A DNA stretch of 43,167 bases from Promethearchaeota archaeon (GTDB taxonomy: Archaea > Asgardarchaeota > Lokiarchaeia > Sigyniarchaeales > SOKP01), in NCBI GenBank assembly GCA_019058425.1, contig JAHPYZ010000020.1, positions 1 to 43,167 on the forward strand, read 5' to 3'. Below the pieces are notes generated by a model. It did no database searches, had not been told where the DNA came from, and saw only the letters and a program-made list of their open reading frames with translations. Below are positions 9,697-18,937 of this stretch, one piece after another. Position 1 is the stretch's first letter, and each line of letters starts with the position of its first letter. Both the position numbers and the translations under genes were made by a program.

Positions 9697-10003
9697 TTAA
9701 TCTAACCTCATTAATATTGTTAATTTTAACCTCTAAAATATTAATTTAAAGTAAACTAGTATAATTTTTGTTAAAATTAAAAATTTTCAATTCAGTTCAA
9801 TCATCTTAGTAAATTCACCAGATTTCATCAATATTTAAGGTTATTAATAATTCTTTACAGATTTATACTCTAATTCCTTTGCTAATGCTTTTAATAGAAA
9901 GAAAAAAAATTTTAAAAGTCTTCTTTACTATATTATAAAGGAAAATTATTGACTTTGGTACTTTTCAAAATTTCATAGAGTATTCAACCTCGAAAAAGAT
10001 ATA
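9697..10003. other. divergent intergenic region, nothing clear
   Basis: 307 AT-rich bases between the crotonase gene (minus) and the receiver gene (plus). It must hold both promoters; a TATA-like tactatattataaagg lies near 9926-9941. No coding frame, RNA gene or strong repeat was seen. Confidence 0.4.
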
Positions 10004-10384
10004 ATGGATTCTAAATTGCTAAAGATCTTTATAGTAGAAGATGATGATTCTATTACCAATCTTTATAAACAAGTTTTTCAATTAAATGGTTATTTTACTA
10101 TGGGAACGGCATCTAATGGTGAGGAAGCTGTAAGGAAATATAAGAACTTTAATGAAAAACCAGATTTAATCATCATGGATCATAGGATGCCTTATAAAAA
10201 TGGATTAGAAGCAATGACGGATATTTTAAAAATGAATGATACTTCCTTAATTCTATTTGTAAGTGCAGATTATTCAATAGAAAAAGAAGCCCTTTCTAAT
10301 GGAGCAAGTGGTTTTCTACAAAAACCATTTTCTATTGAGGAAATTATTAAGAATATTGAAGATATACTCATGAATAATAAGTAA
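10004..10384 (+). CDS. stand-alone CheY-like response-regulator receiver protein
   Basis: 126 residues, just one receiver domain. The acidic pocket is D13-D14, the phosphorylation site D59 in IIMDHRMP, the switch Ser is S87 in FVSAD, and the conserved Lys is K107 in LQKPF. There is no output domain, so it works by protein-protein contact, as CheY or Spo0F does. It is convergent with, and 45 bases from, the membrane protein at 10430-11224 that has a histidine-kinase-like dimerisation helix; this closeness suggests a sensor-receiver pair although they are on opposite strands. No chemotaxis genes are seen in the window. Confidence 0.93.
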   Translation: MDSKLLKIFIVEDDDSITNLYKQVFQLNGYFTMGTASNGEEAVRKYKNFNEKPDLIIMDHRMPYKNGLEAMTDILKMNDTSLILFVSADYSIEKEALSNGASGFLQKPFSIEEIIKNIEDILMNNK

Positions 10385-10429
10385 TATGAAAATTATAACT
10401 ATAAGGTTTTAAACTCTTTAAAATTGAAT

Positions 10430-11224
10430 TCAAAGTTTACGAATTTCTTTGACCAACTCCGAAGCTTCCAATATTTTATCTTCTAAAACATGATGCAATT
10501 TAATCGATTCTAGTTCAGAAATTCTATCACTCTTAATAAGTTCATATGATAGAGATAAAGAAAGTAGTATGTTTCCTAAATCGTGAGAATAATTATCCTT
10601 TAAGCTTTCTTTAATCTTCACAGTTTTCCTAATCTTTTGTTCTAACGTAGCAACAACCCCATTTATAATTAATATAGTAATATAGACTGTTCCAATTATA
10701 TATGATACAAATAATCCAAAATCTAAATCAAAATAAGGGTTTAATTGAGATATTTGTGCTGATGTGGCAACCAATCCACACATCATGAAAAGTAATTTAA
10801 CAGTTGATCTTGTTTTTAAATATACACGTAATAACATAATCGAAGAGATTATTAATATAATCATCATAAAAATTTGAATGGTTCCAATAAAAGAACTTAA
10901 AGAAACAGCTGCAATAATGAAGTTGGAAATATAAGCCTTTTTAATGGCAGATTTAATTATAATTTTATAATAATCTAAAAATGCTGCAAAAAATAAACTT
11001 AAAGCAGTAGCCATAAAAAAAACCATCCCAACTAAGCGATAGATACTGCCTAAAAATTGGTTTATAATGAATAAATTTCCAATTAAGAACAATAGATAGA
11101 TTGGAAAATATGAAAATAGTTCTTTTTCATAAATACATACATACACAAAAATTATAGTTCCAATCAATATAAGTATTGTATTAATGAATAAAATTGCAAT
11201 TATTAAATCAATTACACTTGTCAT
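10430..11224 (-). CDS. 7-TM membrane protein ending in a histidine-kinase-like dimerisation helix, no ATPase domain
   Basis: 264 residues. About seven hydrophobic segments fill residues 3-195, with the C-terminal part cytosolic. Residues 196-264 form two helices: the first has NYSHDLGNILLSLSL, with H214-D215 placed like the phospho-accepting His-Asp of HisKA-type helices (HDLRN/HDxxN pattern), and the second (EDKILEASELVKEIRKL) would close the four-helix bundle. The protein stops there: the N, G1 and G2 boxes of a HATPase domain are absent, and the 45 bases to the next gene leave no room for one. It may be a phosphotransfer or scaffold protein, a degraded kinase, or a sensor phosphorylated by a separate kinase. 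The facing receiver gene is the obvious partner. Confidence 0.8.
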   Translation of the reverse strand: MTSVIDLIIAILFINTILILIGTIIFVYVCIYEKELFSYFPIYLLFLIGNLFIINQFLGSIYRLVGMVFFMATALSLFFAAFLDYYKIIIKSAIKKAYISNFIIAAVSLSSFIGTIQIFMMIILIISSIMLLRVYLKTRSTVKLLFMMCGLVATSAQISQLNPYFDLDFGLFVSYIIGTVYITILIINGVVATLEQKIRKTVKIKESLKDNYSHDLGNILLSLSLSYELIKSDRISELESIKLHHVLEDKILEASELVKEIRKL

Positions 11225-11507
11225 AAAAATAGCTCCAAATTTTAAGGATTCTGATTAATTTAATGGAAAAAAAACAATAATATAAATTATATAAATCAAA
11301 AATTATTCATTTTTAAATTTATTCTCAATAAAATAAATATGAAATAGTAGATGATCTGATCAAAATACTTTATTTGCAAGTTTGTTGATTTCTATTAATG
11401 CTAAAATTAGAAATTTTCAAACTAAATTTTAATTTCTTAATTAGGAAATTCATATAATTTCTAAAAAATAGAGAAAATAAAAAAAAAAGAATATGCTAGA
11501 TAAAATT

Positions 11508-12680
11508 CTATTTCATTTCGACCCATTTACCATTCTTTAAGAGTACACATGGTTTAAAGTATTCTTTTCCTGTTAACTCAACAAGTTCATTTAAGACATC
11601 AACTTGTTTCTGCCAATTGTTAACGTTTGGAGCCATTGGTCCAGGCATATTCATCCCTGCCATGATTGATTTGTCAATAACCTCCCAACTGGTAGTTACT
11701 CCTTCTTCTAAAAGCCTACATGCCTCGTTTAGCATGATAGCTAGTGGATATTTCATCTTATATATTCTTGCTTTTCCAGCACTCTTATCTGGCTGAGGTC
11801 TACCTTTTGACCAATCACGAAATCCTTGACCTGTTTTCATACCTAACTTTCCTTCATTGTATAATTGGGTAACAACTTTACCAGGTGCAAAGTCTGGTGA
11901 AAGAGTCTTCGAATAATACATTTGTCCATGATATAAAACATCAATACCAACATAATCAGCTAATACTGTTATTGACATAGGTCCTGTTCGAGCATCATTA
12001 TCCAGTTGGTCCCATGAAATTCCTTCTTCAGCACACTTATCAAATACATAGTTTTGATATATTTGAGGGGGAGCTGTAACTCGATTACAGATAAATCCCG
12101 GTCGATCTTTTAATACTTTTGCGATATATCTTTCTCCTCTAAGGCAAGGTATTGATTTTGCGAATTCCATTCCAAGGTTTATACTTTCATCAGAGGAATG
12201 CTCACTATAAATAACCTCAATCAACTTCATTAAAGGAACAGGATTAAAGAAATGCATACCTATGCATTTGTCTGGTCTCCCAGATTCTTTTCCAATATCA
12301 GTTATACTCATCGTTGATGTATTTGACGCAAGAATACAGTGAGATGGTGCATTATCTCCACAAGTTTTAAAAACTTGTTGTTTTATATCCATTTTTTCGA
12401 CCACTGCTTCAATTACTATATCAGCATCCTTTACTGCCGATGCTAAATCTGTTGATTTTTTGCAATTTGCCATCAAATCAACAGCGGTTTTACCTTCTGG
12501 TAAAGTACCTTTCGCTTCGAGTTTTTTCATTCCTTCATCTATTTTACTCCATCCTTTATCGACGAACTCATCTTTAATATCGACAAGTGTGGCATTATAT
12601 CCAGCCATCAATGCCATTTGGGCAATACCATGGCCCATTTGTCCCGCGCCAACCACTACTAAATTTTTAATATCTGCCAT
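11508..12680 (-). CDS. 3-hydroxyacyl-CoA dehydrogenase (first copy)
   Basis: 390 residues. The NAD-binding Rossmann motif GAGQMG is at 11-16. The catalytic residues of the HADH family are in place: S122 in SNTST, H143 and E155 in the HFFNPVPLMKLIEVI segment, and N199 in PGFICNR. The protein is longer than the usual 280-310 residues because of an extension after about 290, with GMNMPGP and a closing KPCVLLKNGKW segment, which it shares with the second copy at 31599-32789. It oxidises L-3-hydroxyacyl-CoA to 3-ketoacyl-CoA with NAD in the cytosol. It has no close operon partner: 253 bases separate it from the V4R-like gene upstream. Confidence 0.95.
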   Translation of the reverse strand: MADIKNLVVVGAGQMGHGIAQMALMAGYNATLVDIKDEFVDKGWSKIDEGMKKLEAKGTLPEGKTAVDLMANCKKSTDLASAVKDADIVIEAVVEKMDIKQQVFKTCGDNAPSHCILASNTSTMSITDIGKESGRPDKCIGMHFFNPVPLMKLIEVIYSEHSSDESINLGMEFAKSIPCLRGERYIAKVLKDRPGFICNRVTAPPQIYQNYVFDKCAEEGISWDQLDNDARTGPMSITVLADYVGIDVLYHGQMYYSKTLSPDFAPGKVVTQLYNEGKLGMKTGQGFRDWSKGRPQPDKSAGKARIYKMKYPLAIMLNEACRLLEEGVTTSWEVIDKSIMAGMNMPGPMAPNVNNWQKQVDVLNELVELTGKEYFKPCVLLKNGKWVEMK

Positions 12681-12933
12681 TTGTTTTTTTCTACCTCTTA
12701 ATTATTAAATTGGAAATAGTATTTTTGATATCTTAAATTCAGCATAGATTATAATTTTTTTTTATCTTTGATTTTTAAAATGAAAAAAACTTTGATAAAA
12801 TTAAGAATTTAATTTGAATTATTATTATATCGAAGATTAAAGAAGTTAAAAAGTAACATCAATATCAAAAATCCGTAAATAGAACAATTCCTTTGCCCAT
12901 TATTTCAGGCATCTTTTAGATTTTTTAACCAGT

Positions 12934-13461
12934 TTACGTATAGAAATTAAGTTCTTCGACACACACATCTTTTTCAGCATCATTTTCAAGATAATTTATC
13001 TCAATCTTCTTTATATTATCCCCTAATAACTTTTGGAAGGCAGTCTCAAAATATCCCTTATTAATCCTACAAAAGGCTTTTCCAAAATCTAGTTTTTCGC
13101 GATGACTTATTGGTTTACGTAAGAAGCAGTGATTTTCAATAACAACTCTATATCTATCTTCATATTGTTCAACGTCTCGAACTTGAATTGAATAGAATTC
13201 TTTTAATTCATCCATTAGAATTACTAAAGCTTCCATTATTTCAAACTTTTCTTTACCATATTCCCTTTTTATCCTATCTGCAATGATCGTCCCAGGATGG
13301 ACACCTGTTTGATATAAAATTGACATAAGGCTATTACGACCAAAAACATCAAAAACTTGGTAAACTAAAGATTCAGATATTATTTCAAATCCTTTTACTG
13401 AATTGATATTCTCAGTTGGATTAAAAATTCTCTCATTTAATTCTTTTTTATATTGTTCCAA
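12934..13461 (-). CDS. V4R / TRAPP-Bet3-like small-molecule-binding domain protein
   Basis: 175 residues. The middle has the Bet3/V4R-type helix with YQTGVHPGTIIADRI. The C-terminal third (FCRINKGYFETAFQKLLG, then KKIEINYLEND and a final CVEEL) follows the V4R layout, in which a Cys-rich beta part binds hydrocarbon-like ligands or iron-sulphur groups. The start is a TTG at 13461: an in-frame TAG lies just four codons upstream, and the next ATG is at residue 46, inside the fold. TRAPP/V4R-fold proteins are known from Asgard genomes. Ligand and partner are unknown. Assignment rests on pattern, not on a strict motif. Confidence 0.65.
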   Translation of the reverse strand: MEQYKKELNERIFNPTENINSVKGFEIISESLVYQVFDVFGRNSLMSILYQTGVHPGTIIADRIKREYGKEKFEIMEALVILMDELKEFYSIQVRDVEQYEDRYRVVIENHCFLRKPISHREKLDFGKAFCRINKGYFETAFQKLLGDNIKKIEINYLENDAEKDVCVEELNFYT

Positions 13462-13584
13462 TATACGATAACCCTAATTTCTAAAATTGTGGATGAAAAC
13501 TAATTATATTCTAGTAATTATTAGCATTTGATCTGCTTAAAAACTTATTTCAAAAAATAAAAGTTAGTTATTAAAAAATAAATA

Positions 13585-14328
13585 TCAAAAAATTGCAGTT
13601 TTTCGTTGGAATAGAATAATACCTAGAAGAACTAAGCCTACTCCCCATATAGTAACTAATATCAGTTTAATTCCTACTAGCTCAAAAGCTACACTTCCAC
13701 TTATCATTACTGCTGTCATCGCCCTCAACGCGAGAGATGTTGGTATGAATTCTAAAAATACTGCATCTGGGGAAACAAGTAATCCACCGAGAAATTGAAG
13801 TGGTAATATTATAAACCATGCAAGTCCATCAGCAGAACTAGCAGTTTTTACAATAGAAGCAAGTAGTAAACCAAAGCCAAGAGAATTAAAAGCCATTAAA
13901 AATGGAATCAAAAATAACAGAAATATATTAACATTAGGATGAATATTTGCACCAAATATAAAACTCAAAAGGATCATAATAACAATTTGAATTGTTGCTA
14001 CTATTAATTGAGAAAACAAACCTGAAAGCAACAATCCATAACGAGAAACTGGAGTTGTAATTAATCGCTGCAATCTTCCTGATTCTTTTTCAGTAGCGAA
14101 ATGACCTGCTAATTGTGAAATCAAAACAACTGGACCCAAAATTATAACACCTGGTGCCATATATTCCCAAACTACTTGACCATACGCAAATTTAAATAAA
14201 AGCATGAAAACTATTGGATAACCAAAAATCCATATTATTTGACCTACTTCACGGATCATTGATTTAAAATTAGATATTGTTAAATACCAAAGTTGTTGGC
14301 TAATTTTATGTTCTAATTTTACATCCAT
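13585..14328 (-). CDS. ABC-2 type transporter permease
   Basis: 247 residues with six hydrophobic segments, the standard ABC-2 export permease size. The segment VLISQLAGHFATEKESGRLQRLITTPVSR is split here as AGHFATEKESGRLQRL and TTPVSR, the typical cytosolic loop of the family that contacts the ATPase. Its ATG (14328) overlaps the stop of the ATPase gene by one base (TAATG), so the two are translated together. It should be the membrane half of a drug, lipid or glycan exporter in the plasma membrane. The substrate is not evident. Confidence 0.93.
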   Translation of the reverse strand: MDVKLEHKISQQLWYLTISNFKSMIREVGQIIWIFGYPIVFMLLFKFAYGQVVWEYMAPGVIILGPVVLISQLAGHFATEKESGRLQRLITTPVSRYGLLLSGLFSQLIVATIQIVIMILLSFIFGANIHPNVNIFLLFLIPFLMAFNSLGFGLLLASIVKTASSADGLAWFIILPLQFLGGLLVSPDAVFLEFIPTSLALRAMTAVMISGSVAFELVGIKLILVTIWGVGLVLLGIILFQRKTAIF

Positions 14329-15275
14329 TAATCTCTCAACCTCCTACCAGTTAATTCAATAAATACATCCTCTAAAGTATTTTTGCGAACTGAAATATCC
14401 TCCATTTTAACTTTAATAACATCCATGATTTCAGAAACCCTTCTTAATCCATCAAGAGCATTTAAAACGATCCTATGTTTTCCAACCTGTTTTCCCCATC
14501 TAACAAAATCTAAAGTTTTTGCTCGTTCAATAATTTCATCTCTTTTTTCTATCTCTTTCACCTTAAATTCTATTATATCTCCTTCTCCTAATTTTCCTTT
14601 CAATTCCTCTGGAGCACCTTGTGTAATGATTTTTCCATGATCAATTATTACAAGTTCATCTGAAAGATCATCTGCCTCTTCCATATTATGGGTTGTTAAA
14701 ATAACTGTGCACTCCTTTTTTTGAAAATCGCGAATAAGATCCCAAACAACTCGTCTCGATTGAGGATCAAGACCTGCTGTTGGTTCATCAAAAAATAGCA
14801 ACTCAGGTTCATGGATAACCGCCATTAATATATTCACTCGCCGTTTCATACCTCCTGATAAGCCTTTAACTAAAGAATATGAGCGCTCTAATAGATTCAT
14901 TTTCCCTAATAACTCATCTGTCCTTTCTTTATAATCTTTCCTTGCCATTCCATGCATTTGTGCAATTAAATGAATATTTTCTCTTGCTGTTAAACGCGGG
15001 TAAACAACATTCTCTTGAGGACATATGCCTATACGTCTTTTGATTTCACGTGCTTCCTTTTTAATATTAAATCCCAATACTGTAGCATTTCCATTAGTAG
15101 GAAATAGAATAGTTGATAACATCTTAATAGTTGTTGTTTTTCCTGCTCCGTTTGGACCAAGAACTCCAAATAAAGAGCCTTTTGGTATTTGTAAGTTTAT
15201 TCCATCGACAGCGTGAATTTCTCCAAAATATCTTTTTAAATTACTCGTCTCAATAGCTAAATCCATATTTATCAT
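14328..15275 (-). CDS. ABC transporter ATP-binding protein, DrrA-like
   Basis: 315 residues. Walker A GPNGAGKTT (40-48), Q-loop in CPQENV, signature LSGGMKRRV (139-147), Walker B LLFFDEPTAGLD (159-170) and the switch His in TTHNMEEADDL (H196) are all intact. The C-terminal 90 residues form the extra domain seen in daunorubicin-exporter ATPases. It powers the permease encoded directly downstream, with which it shares a one-base overlap. M4 (15266) is an alternative start. The intergenic region to the flavin reductase gene (15276-15415) carries the promoters for both directions. Confidence 0.95.
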   Translation of the reverse strand: MINMDLAIETSNLKRYFGEIHAVDGINLQIPKGSLFGVLGPNGAGKTTTIKMLSTILFPTNGNATVLGFNIKKEAREIKRRIGICPQENVVYPRLTARENIHLIAQMHGMARKDYKERTDELLGKMNLLERSYSLVKGLSGGMKRRVNILMAVIHEPELLFFDEPTAGLDPQSRRVVWDLIRDFQKKECTVILTTHNMEEADDLSDELVIIDHGKIITQGAPEELKGKLGEGDIIEFKVKEIEKRDEIIERAKTLDFVRWGKQVGKHRIVLNALDGLRRVSEIMDVIKVKMEDISVRKNTLEDVFIELTGRRLRD

Positions 15276-15387
15276 TCATTTTCTATTGATATTAAGTTAA
15301 AAAGGATCTATAATCGCATAAAAAAAAATAGGAGTCCAATTTTTATACTATACATAGAAAAAACATCCTACTTAAAATCAAATACTA

Positions 15388-15400
15388 CATATTTAAATAA
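15388..15400 (+). promoter_or_regulatory. TATA-box-like element before the flavin reductase gene
   Basis: catatttaaataa ends 16 bases before the ATG at 15416. The spacing implies a very short or absent leader, common in archaea. Based on pattern only. Confidence 0.4.
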
Positions 15401-15415
15401 TAAAAAAAAGTCGTA

Positions 15416-15982
15416 ATGATTATGATGAAAAAAGTGAGGAAAGTTCCATATTTAATGCCTAAACCCGTTGCATTAATAGGTGCATTAGTGGATGATAAGC
15501 CAAATTTCTTTACTGTTGCTGATCTTTGCACTACAGCTTATAAAAGATTTGTCATTAGTAGTGGAAAAGCTCATTTTACAAACAAAGGAATTATTGAAAA
15601 TGAAGCTTTTAGTGTAAATATTCCTTCACAAGAAATGATAGTGGAGACAGATTATTGTGGTATTAAATCAGGGAAGAAAGTTGATAAGTCTAACGTTTTT
15701 GAGGTATTTTATGGAGAAGATTTAAAAAAGGTGCCAATGATAAAAAAAGCCCCTATAACTCATGCTTGTAAATTAGTAAAAAACATCGATTTCGGGGATA
15801 CTCATTATTTATTCGTTGGTGAGGTTATTGAAACTTACGTGAATGAGGATTGTTGGGCAGAACATATTCCAGATTTAGAAAAAGTACAGCCTTTCTCATG
15901 GTTCAATGATAATTATTATCGAAAAGTAGGTGAAAAACTTTCTAAGGCCTACCAAATAGGTAAAAAGTTCGAGGAGATCTAA
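15416..15982 (+). CDS. flavin reductase / flavoredoxin-like protein (FMN-binding split barrel)
   Basis: 188 residues, usual for the family. The N-terminal PKPVALIGALVDDKPNFFTV strand pair, the central NEAFSVNIPSQEMI segment and the following CGIKSGKKVDK loop match flavin-reductase-like split-barrel proteins that bind FMN and pass electrons between a reduced partner and an acceptor. The C-terminal THYLFVGEVIETYV strand is also typical. Three ATGs (15416, 15422, 15425) cluster at the start; the first is used, but any is possible. It is convergent with the macro-domain gene, 11 bases apart. The redox partner is not in the window. Confidence 0.88.
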   Translation: MIMMKKVRKVPYLMPKPVALIGALVDDKPNFFTVADLCTTAYKRFVISSGKAHFTNKGIIENEAFSVNIPSQEMIVETDYCGIKSGKKVDKSNVFEVFYGEDLKKVPMIKKAPITHACKLVKNIDFGDTHYLFVGEVIETYVNEDCWAEHIPDLEKVQPFSWFNDNYYRKVGEKLSKAYQIGKKFEEI

Positions 15983-15993
15983 AAAATATTAGT

Positions 15994-16539
15994 TTAACTC
16001 GCAAGTTTATTAAGAGTATTTTCAAATATCTCAAAATCATTATTTTTTTCTAAACAAATTGAAACGTTTCTTAAATTTTTATTATGTTCTAATAAATACT
16101 TCTTAATAGCAGGGAGCATTGCTTCAGCACACAACTTTGAAGTGATTCCTCTCATTTCTAGAGAAATAGGAGGAAAAACAACTGCTATTACACTTTTTTT
16201 ATCAGCTAACCTTAATGAATTCCATGTTGCCAATTTTAGCTTTTTAACTTCGTTTCCTTGCCCAGGTCTAGGACCATTTGTATGTATTATATATTTTGAT
16301 ATATTACCTCCTGAAGTGATTACAGAAGATCCTACAGCAACTTTAGAAATTTCGTTAATAATCTTATTACATTCTACTTGGACTGATGTTCCTGCTTTCC
16401 TTAGAACTTTACATCTTAAATCGCCACTAGGTAAAAGTCTACTGTTAGTAGGTATAACGATAGCATCATATTGTTCCAGATTGGTTAAATCTCCTAAAAA
16501 GATTTCAAGTACAGAATTGTTTATCATTACTTGATCCAT
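15994..16539 (-). CDS. macro-domain protein (ADP-ribose binding)
   Basis: About 181 residues. The macro fold is clear: LEIFLGDLTNL, then the DAIVIPTNS strand with Asn, SGDLRCKVLRKAG, the GSSVITSGGN glycine loop, and the IIHTNGPRPGQG strand-loop that holds the distal ribose. Macro domains bind or hydrolyse ADP-ribose adducts (ADP-ribosyl proteins, ADP-ribose-1''-phosphate, O-acetyl-ADP-ribose). The frame opens at a TTG (16554), but I chose the ATG at 16539 because a TATA-like element at 16561-16573 would place the transcript start close to it. The upstream neighbour on the same strand is a low-molecular-weight phosphatase 92 bases away. The exact substrate is open. Confidence 0.88.
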   Translation of the reverse strand: MDQVMINNSVLEIFLGDLTNLEQYDAIVIPTNSRLLPSGDLRCKVLRKAGTSVQVECNKIINEISKVAVGSSVITSGGNISKYIIHTNGPRPGQGNEVKKLKLATWNSLRLADKKSVIAVVFPPISLEMRGITSKLCAEAMLPAIKKYLLEHNKNLRNVSICLEKNNDFEIFENTLNKLAS

Positions 16540-16560
16540 TAAACATATAACCAAGCAACT

Positions 16561-16573
16561 GATATTTATATTT
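16561..16573 (-). promoter_or_regulatory. TATA-box-like element that decides the macro gene start
   Basis: On the minus strand it reads aaatataaatatc, centred about 28 bases before the ATG at 16539. If real, the TTG at 16554 would lie upstream of the transcript and cannot be the start. Confidence 0.4.
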
Positions 16574-16631
16574 TAGTCTTATTTATAAGACGTCAAGGAA
16601 ACATTATCCCGTTTTTTAAAACCTTGGGACT

Positions 16632-17111
16632 TTATAAATTATTATTTTCTATTATTCTTTTTATCGCTTTTTCAATGTTTTCTTCAATATTTCTAAGAAC
16701 TTTTCTATATGTATCTTTAGAAGTATAGTATGGATCAATTATATCCAAGTCTTGAGTTTCCCCATTATACTCTTTTAAAGTGAAAACTTTATTCTCAATA
16801 TCTCTGAGGTTATAGAAATTATGTTTTATGTCATTTGAATGCTTGCGTTCCATTGTAAGTATTAAGTCTTGTTTTTCCAACAAATTAGGACTAATGACTT
16901 TTGGAATAAAATCAGAATGCTTAATCCCCTTGGATTTCAAATACATGCGAGATTCTGGTTGCATATAACTAAATGCATTGAAAAAACCACAAGAATCAAA
17001 ACTCAAATCAACTTGAAGCCTTTCAGCATGGTACCGAGCTAAATATTCTGCTGCTGGAGATCTTGCAGTATTCCCCAGACACACAAAGAGAACTCGCTTT
17101 ATTTTCTTCAT
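16632..17111 (-). CDS. low-molecular-weight protein tyrosine phosphatase family protein (copy 1)
   Basis: 159 residues, the standard size. The P-loop CLGNTARSP has the nucleophile C11 and R17 in the C-x5-R-S pattern, right after the first strand. The general-acid loop is D126-P-Y-Y near the C-terminus, matching the family's DPYY. It should dephosphorylate phosphotyrosine or a small phosphate ester; arsenate reductases share the fold, but the DPYY loop favours a phosphatase. It is divergent from the first MFS-longin gene (17232), with only 120 bases of shared promoter region, and is paralogous to the phosphatase at 20591-21082 on the other side of the transporter pair. Confidence 0.92.
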   Translation of the reverse strand: MKKIKRVLFVCLGNTARSPAAEYLARYHAERLQVDLSFDSCGFFNAFSYMQPESRMYLKSKGIKHSDFIPKVISPNLLEKQDLILTMERKHSNDIKHNFYNLRDIENKVFTLKEYNGETQDLDIIDPYYTSKDTYRKVLRNIEENIEKAIKRIIENNNL

Positions 17112-17231
17112 GAAATATCAAATATGGGTAGAAATGTATATCAAATAAAATTTATGAGGGTATATTGACAAAAATATTAAATAAAAAGCAAGCATATCGT
17201 ATAATACTGAAATCAATACAGATATGACTAA

Positions 17232-18881
17232 ATGAAAAGAGATACGATAAAAAACTGGTCTATTAAGGTTTTCACAAGGGACATCAATTTACCACGAACC
17301 ACTTTGATTTATTTGTTTTTTACGTTGTTTGCAATCATGTTCGTTTCGGGAGCGTTCCTCTTCAAATACACAGTTTTATCAGGTTTAATTATTGGTGAAA
17401 TGGTTGGTCCTGAAATCTATGCCTTTTTGTCAATTCTTGCAGTGAGTTTTATCATTTCTGGGATAATTGTTGATAAGGTGAAGAATAGAACAAAATACTT
17501 TAATATTATTCTATTAATTTGTGTTATTGGACTTTTCATCACTACAATTCCAAATTTAACCATTTATTATTTAGGATTATTACTTATACTCTTAACTATT
17601 CCTCAATTAATTATAACATGGTTTACAATCCTTGTTCACGAAACTAATATTCTAAATCGCGGTAGAATCACGACATATTTAATGATTGGCGGATTCTCTT
17701 TAGGATTCACTTCTGTTATTTTTATAATTTTTGATGAATTCTATATTTTCTTCGGCTTCCTAGAGTTAGCTGTTTTTTTTGTTATATTTTGGTATTCCCG
17801 AAAGTATAAATACATAGAAACAAAAGAACGATTGAAATCTGATAAAAAATATATGAAAATCATTTTTGAAAAACATTTTTTTAGATATTCTTCAAGTTTT
17901 ATCGTTTTAAGTTTTATTTTAGGCAATTTATTAGCGGGATATGGATTTGAAGTTGACTTTTTTGTATTTGCCATAGCATCGTTTTTATATCTTATCGCTG
18001 CGGGATGTTTCTTAGATAATATAGGACGAAAAACATCAATAGTGTTAGGAATTGTAGTTCTTTCCTTTTTTCTTATTTCATCCGGAGCATTTAAAAACGC
18101 ACTCTTTATTTTTGGTATGCCAAGAAAAATTCTACTTTCAATTCATTATGGTTTTTCTATATTACCTCTTTTACTTGCTATCTTTACAATTTCAGGAGAT
18201 TTTTCAACAGAGAGAGGAAATTTGAAATATAGGGGACGAATAAATGGACTTTTTATCTCATTAATGTTATTTGGAGCAATATTTGGATATCTTTTCAATA
18301 TTTTTATAACTGATTTGTATTCAAAATTTCCTGATCTTGATAATTTTATACCTAATCTCCCAGATTATTTGAATGCATTCATATTAGTTATGCTTTTTGC
18401 CTGGATGATGGCAATGAAAGAATTTTTAGTCTCTAAAGAAAAAAAATGGGCAAACTCTTTAAAAAATATATTTGTTTTTAATAAGAGTGGAGTTTGTCTT
18501 TTTAATTACAGTTTTGAAGATAGAGAATTAGTAAGAGAAAATGCAGATGAAACGGAATTCGATGAGGACCTAGTCAGTGGGGCTCTTTCTGGAGTAATTA
18601 CAATTATAGCCGAAATAACTCATAGCAAAAGACAGCTTAGACAAATTCAGAAGGAAGAGGCTACACTATTATTTACTTACGGAAAGTATCATATTGTCGC
18701 ATTAATTGCATCAATGGATTTACCTGTCCTATTTAAAAAAATTGATGAATTCTCGAGAGAATTTGAGCAAATATTCACTAAAGAACTTAAAAATTTCCAA
18801 GGAAACGTTCAACGCTTCGAACAAGCAAGATTTCTTATACTAAAGTATTTTAGTCAAAAATATAGTGAATTTTTAAAATAA
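17232..18881 (+). CDS. MFS-type transporter with C-terminal longin/roadblock-like domain (copy 1)
   Basis: 549 residues. Residues 20-405 hold about twelve hydrophobic segments. MFS-like cytosolic loops are visible: VDKVKNRTKYF after TM2, LDNIGRKTS (about 262-270), a good match to MFS motif A, and a GRINGL loop before TM11. From about 410 the protein is soluble: a strand with IFVFNKSGVCLFNYSF, then EFDEDLVSGALSGVITII, two more strands, and the closing helix FSREFEQIFTKEL. This order (strand-Gly-strand, DEDLxSGxLS helix, strands, final helix) is the same as in the longin half of the Arf-like GTPase at 36012-36881. I infer a transporter whose activity or location is read by a GTPase or partner protein. 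The substrate is unknown. Confidence 0.85.
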   Translation: MKRDTIKNWSIKVFTRDINLPRTTLIYLFFTLFAIMFVSGAFLFKYTVLSGLIIGEMVGPEIYAFLSILAVSFIISGIIVDKVKNRTKYFNIILLICVIGLFITTIPNLTIYYLGLLLILLTIPQLIITWFTILVHETNILNRGRITTYLMIGGFSLGFTSVIFIIFDEFYIFFGFLELAVFFVIFWYSRKYKYIETKERLKSDKKYMKIIFEKHFFRYSSSFIVLSFILGNLLAGYGFEVDFFVFAIASFLYLIAAGCFLDNIGRKTSIVLGIVVLSFFLISSGAFKNALFIFGMPRKILLSIHYGFSILPLLLAIFTISGDFSTERGNLKYRGRINGLFISLMLFGAIFGYLFNIFITDLYSKFPDLDNFIPNLPDYLNAFILVMLFAWMMAMKEFLVSKEKKWANSLKNIFVFNKSGVCLFNYSFEDRELVRENADETEFDEDLVSGALSGVITIIAEITHSKRQLRQIQKEEATLLFTYGKYHIVALIASMDLPVLFKKIDEFSREFEQIFTKELKNFQGNVQRFEQARFLILKYFSQKYSEFLK

Positions 18882-18937
18882 TCCATAAATAACTTTCAAT
18901 TCTATTCCAAAATTTAATTTATTAAAAGATATTAATT

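Noticed and set aside
10430..11224. Histidine kinase split by a frameshift, with the ATPase domain in another frame
   Set aside because: Only 45 bases separate its stop from the receiver gene on the other strand, so there is no space for an ATPase domain.
16632..17111. Arsenate reductase (ArsC)
   Set aside because: The DPYY general-acid loop fits a tyrosine phosphatase, and no arsenic resistance genes are nearby.
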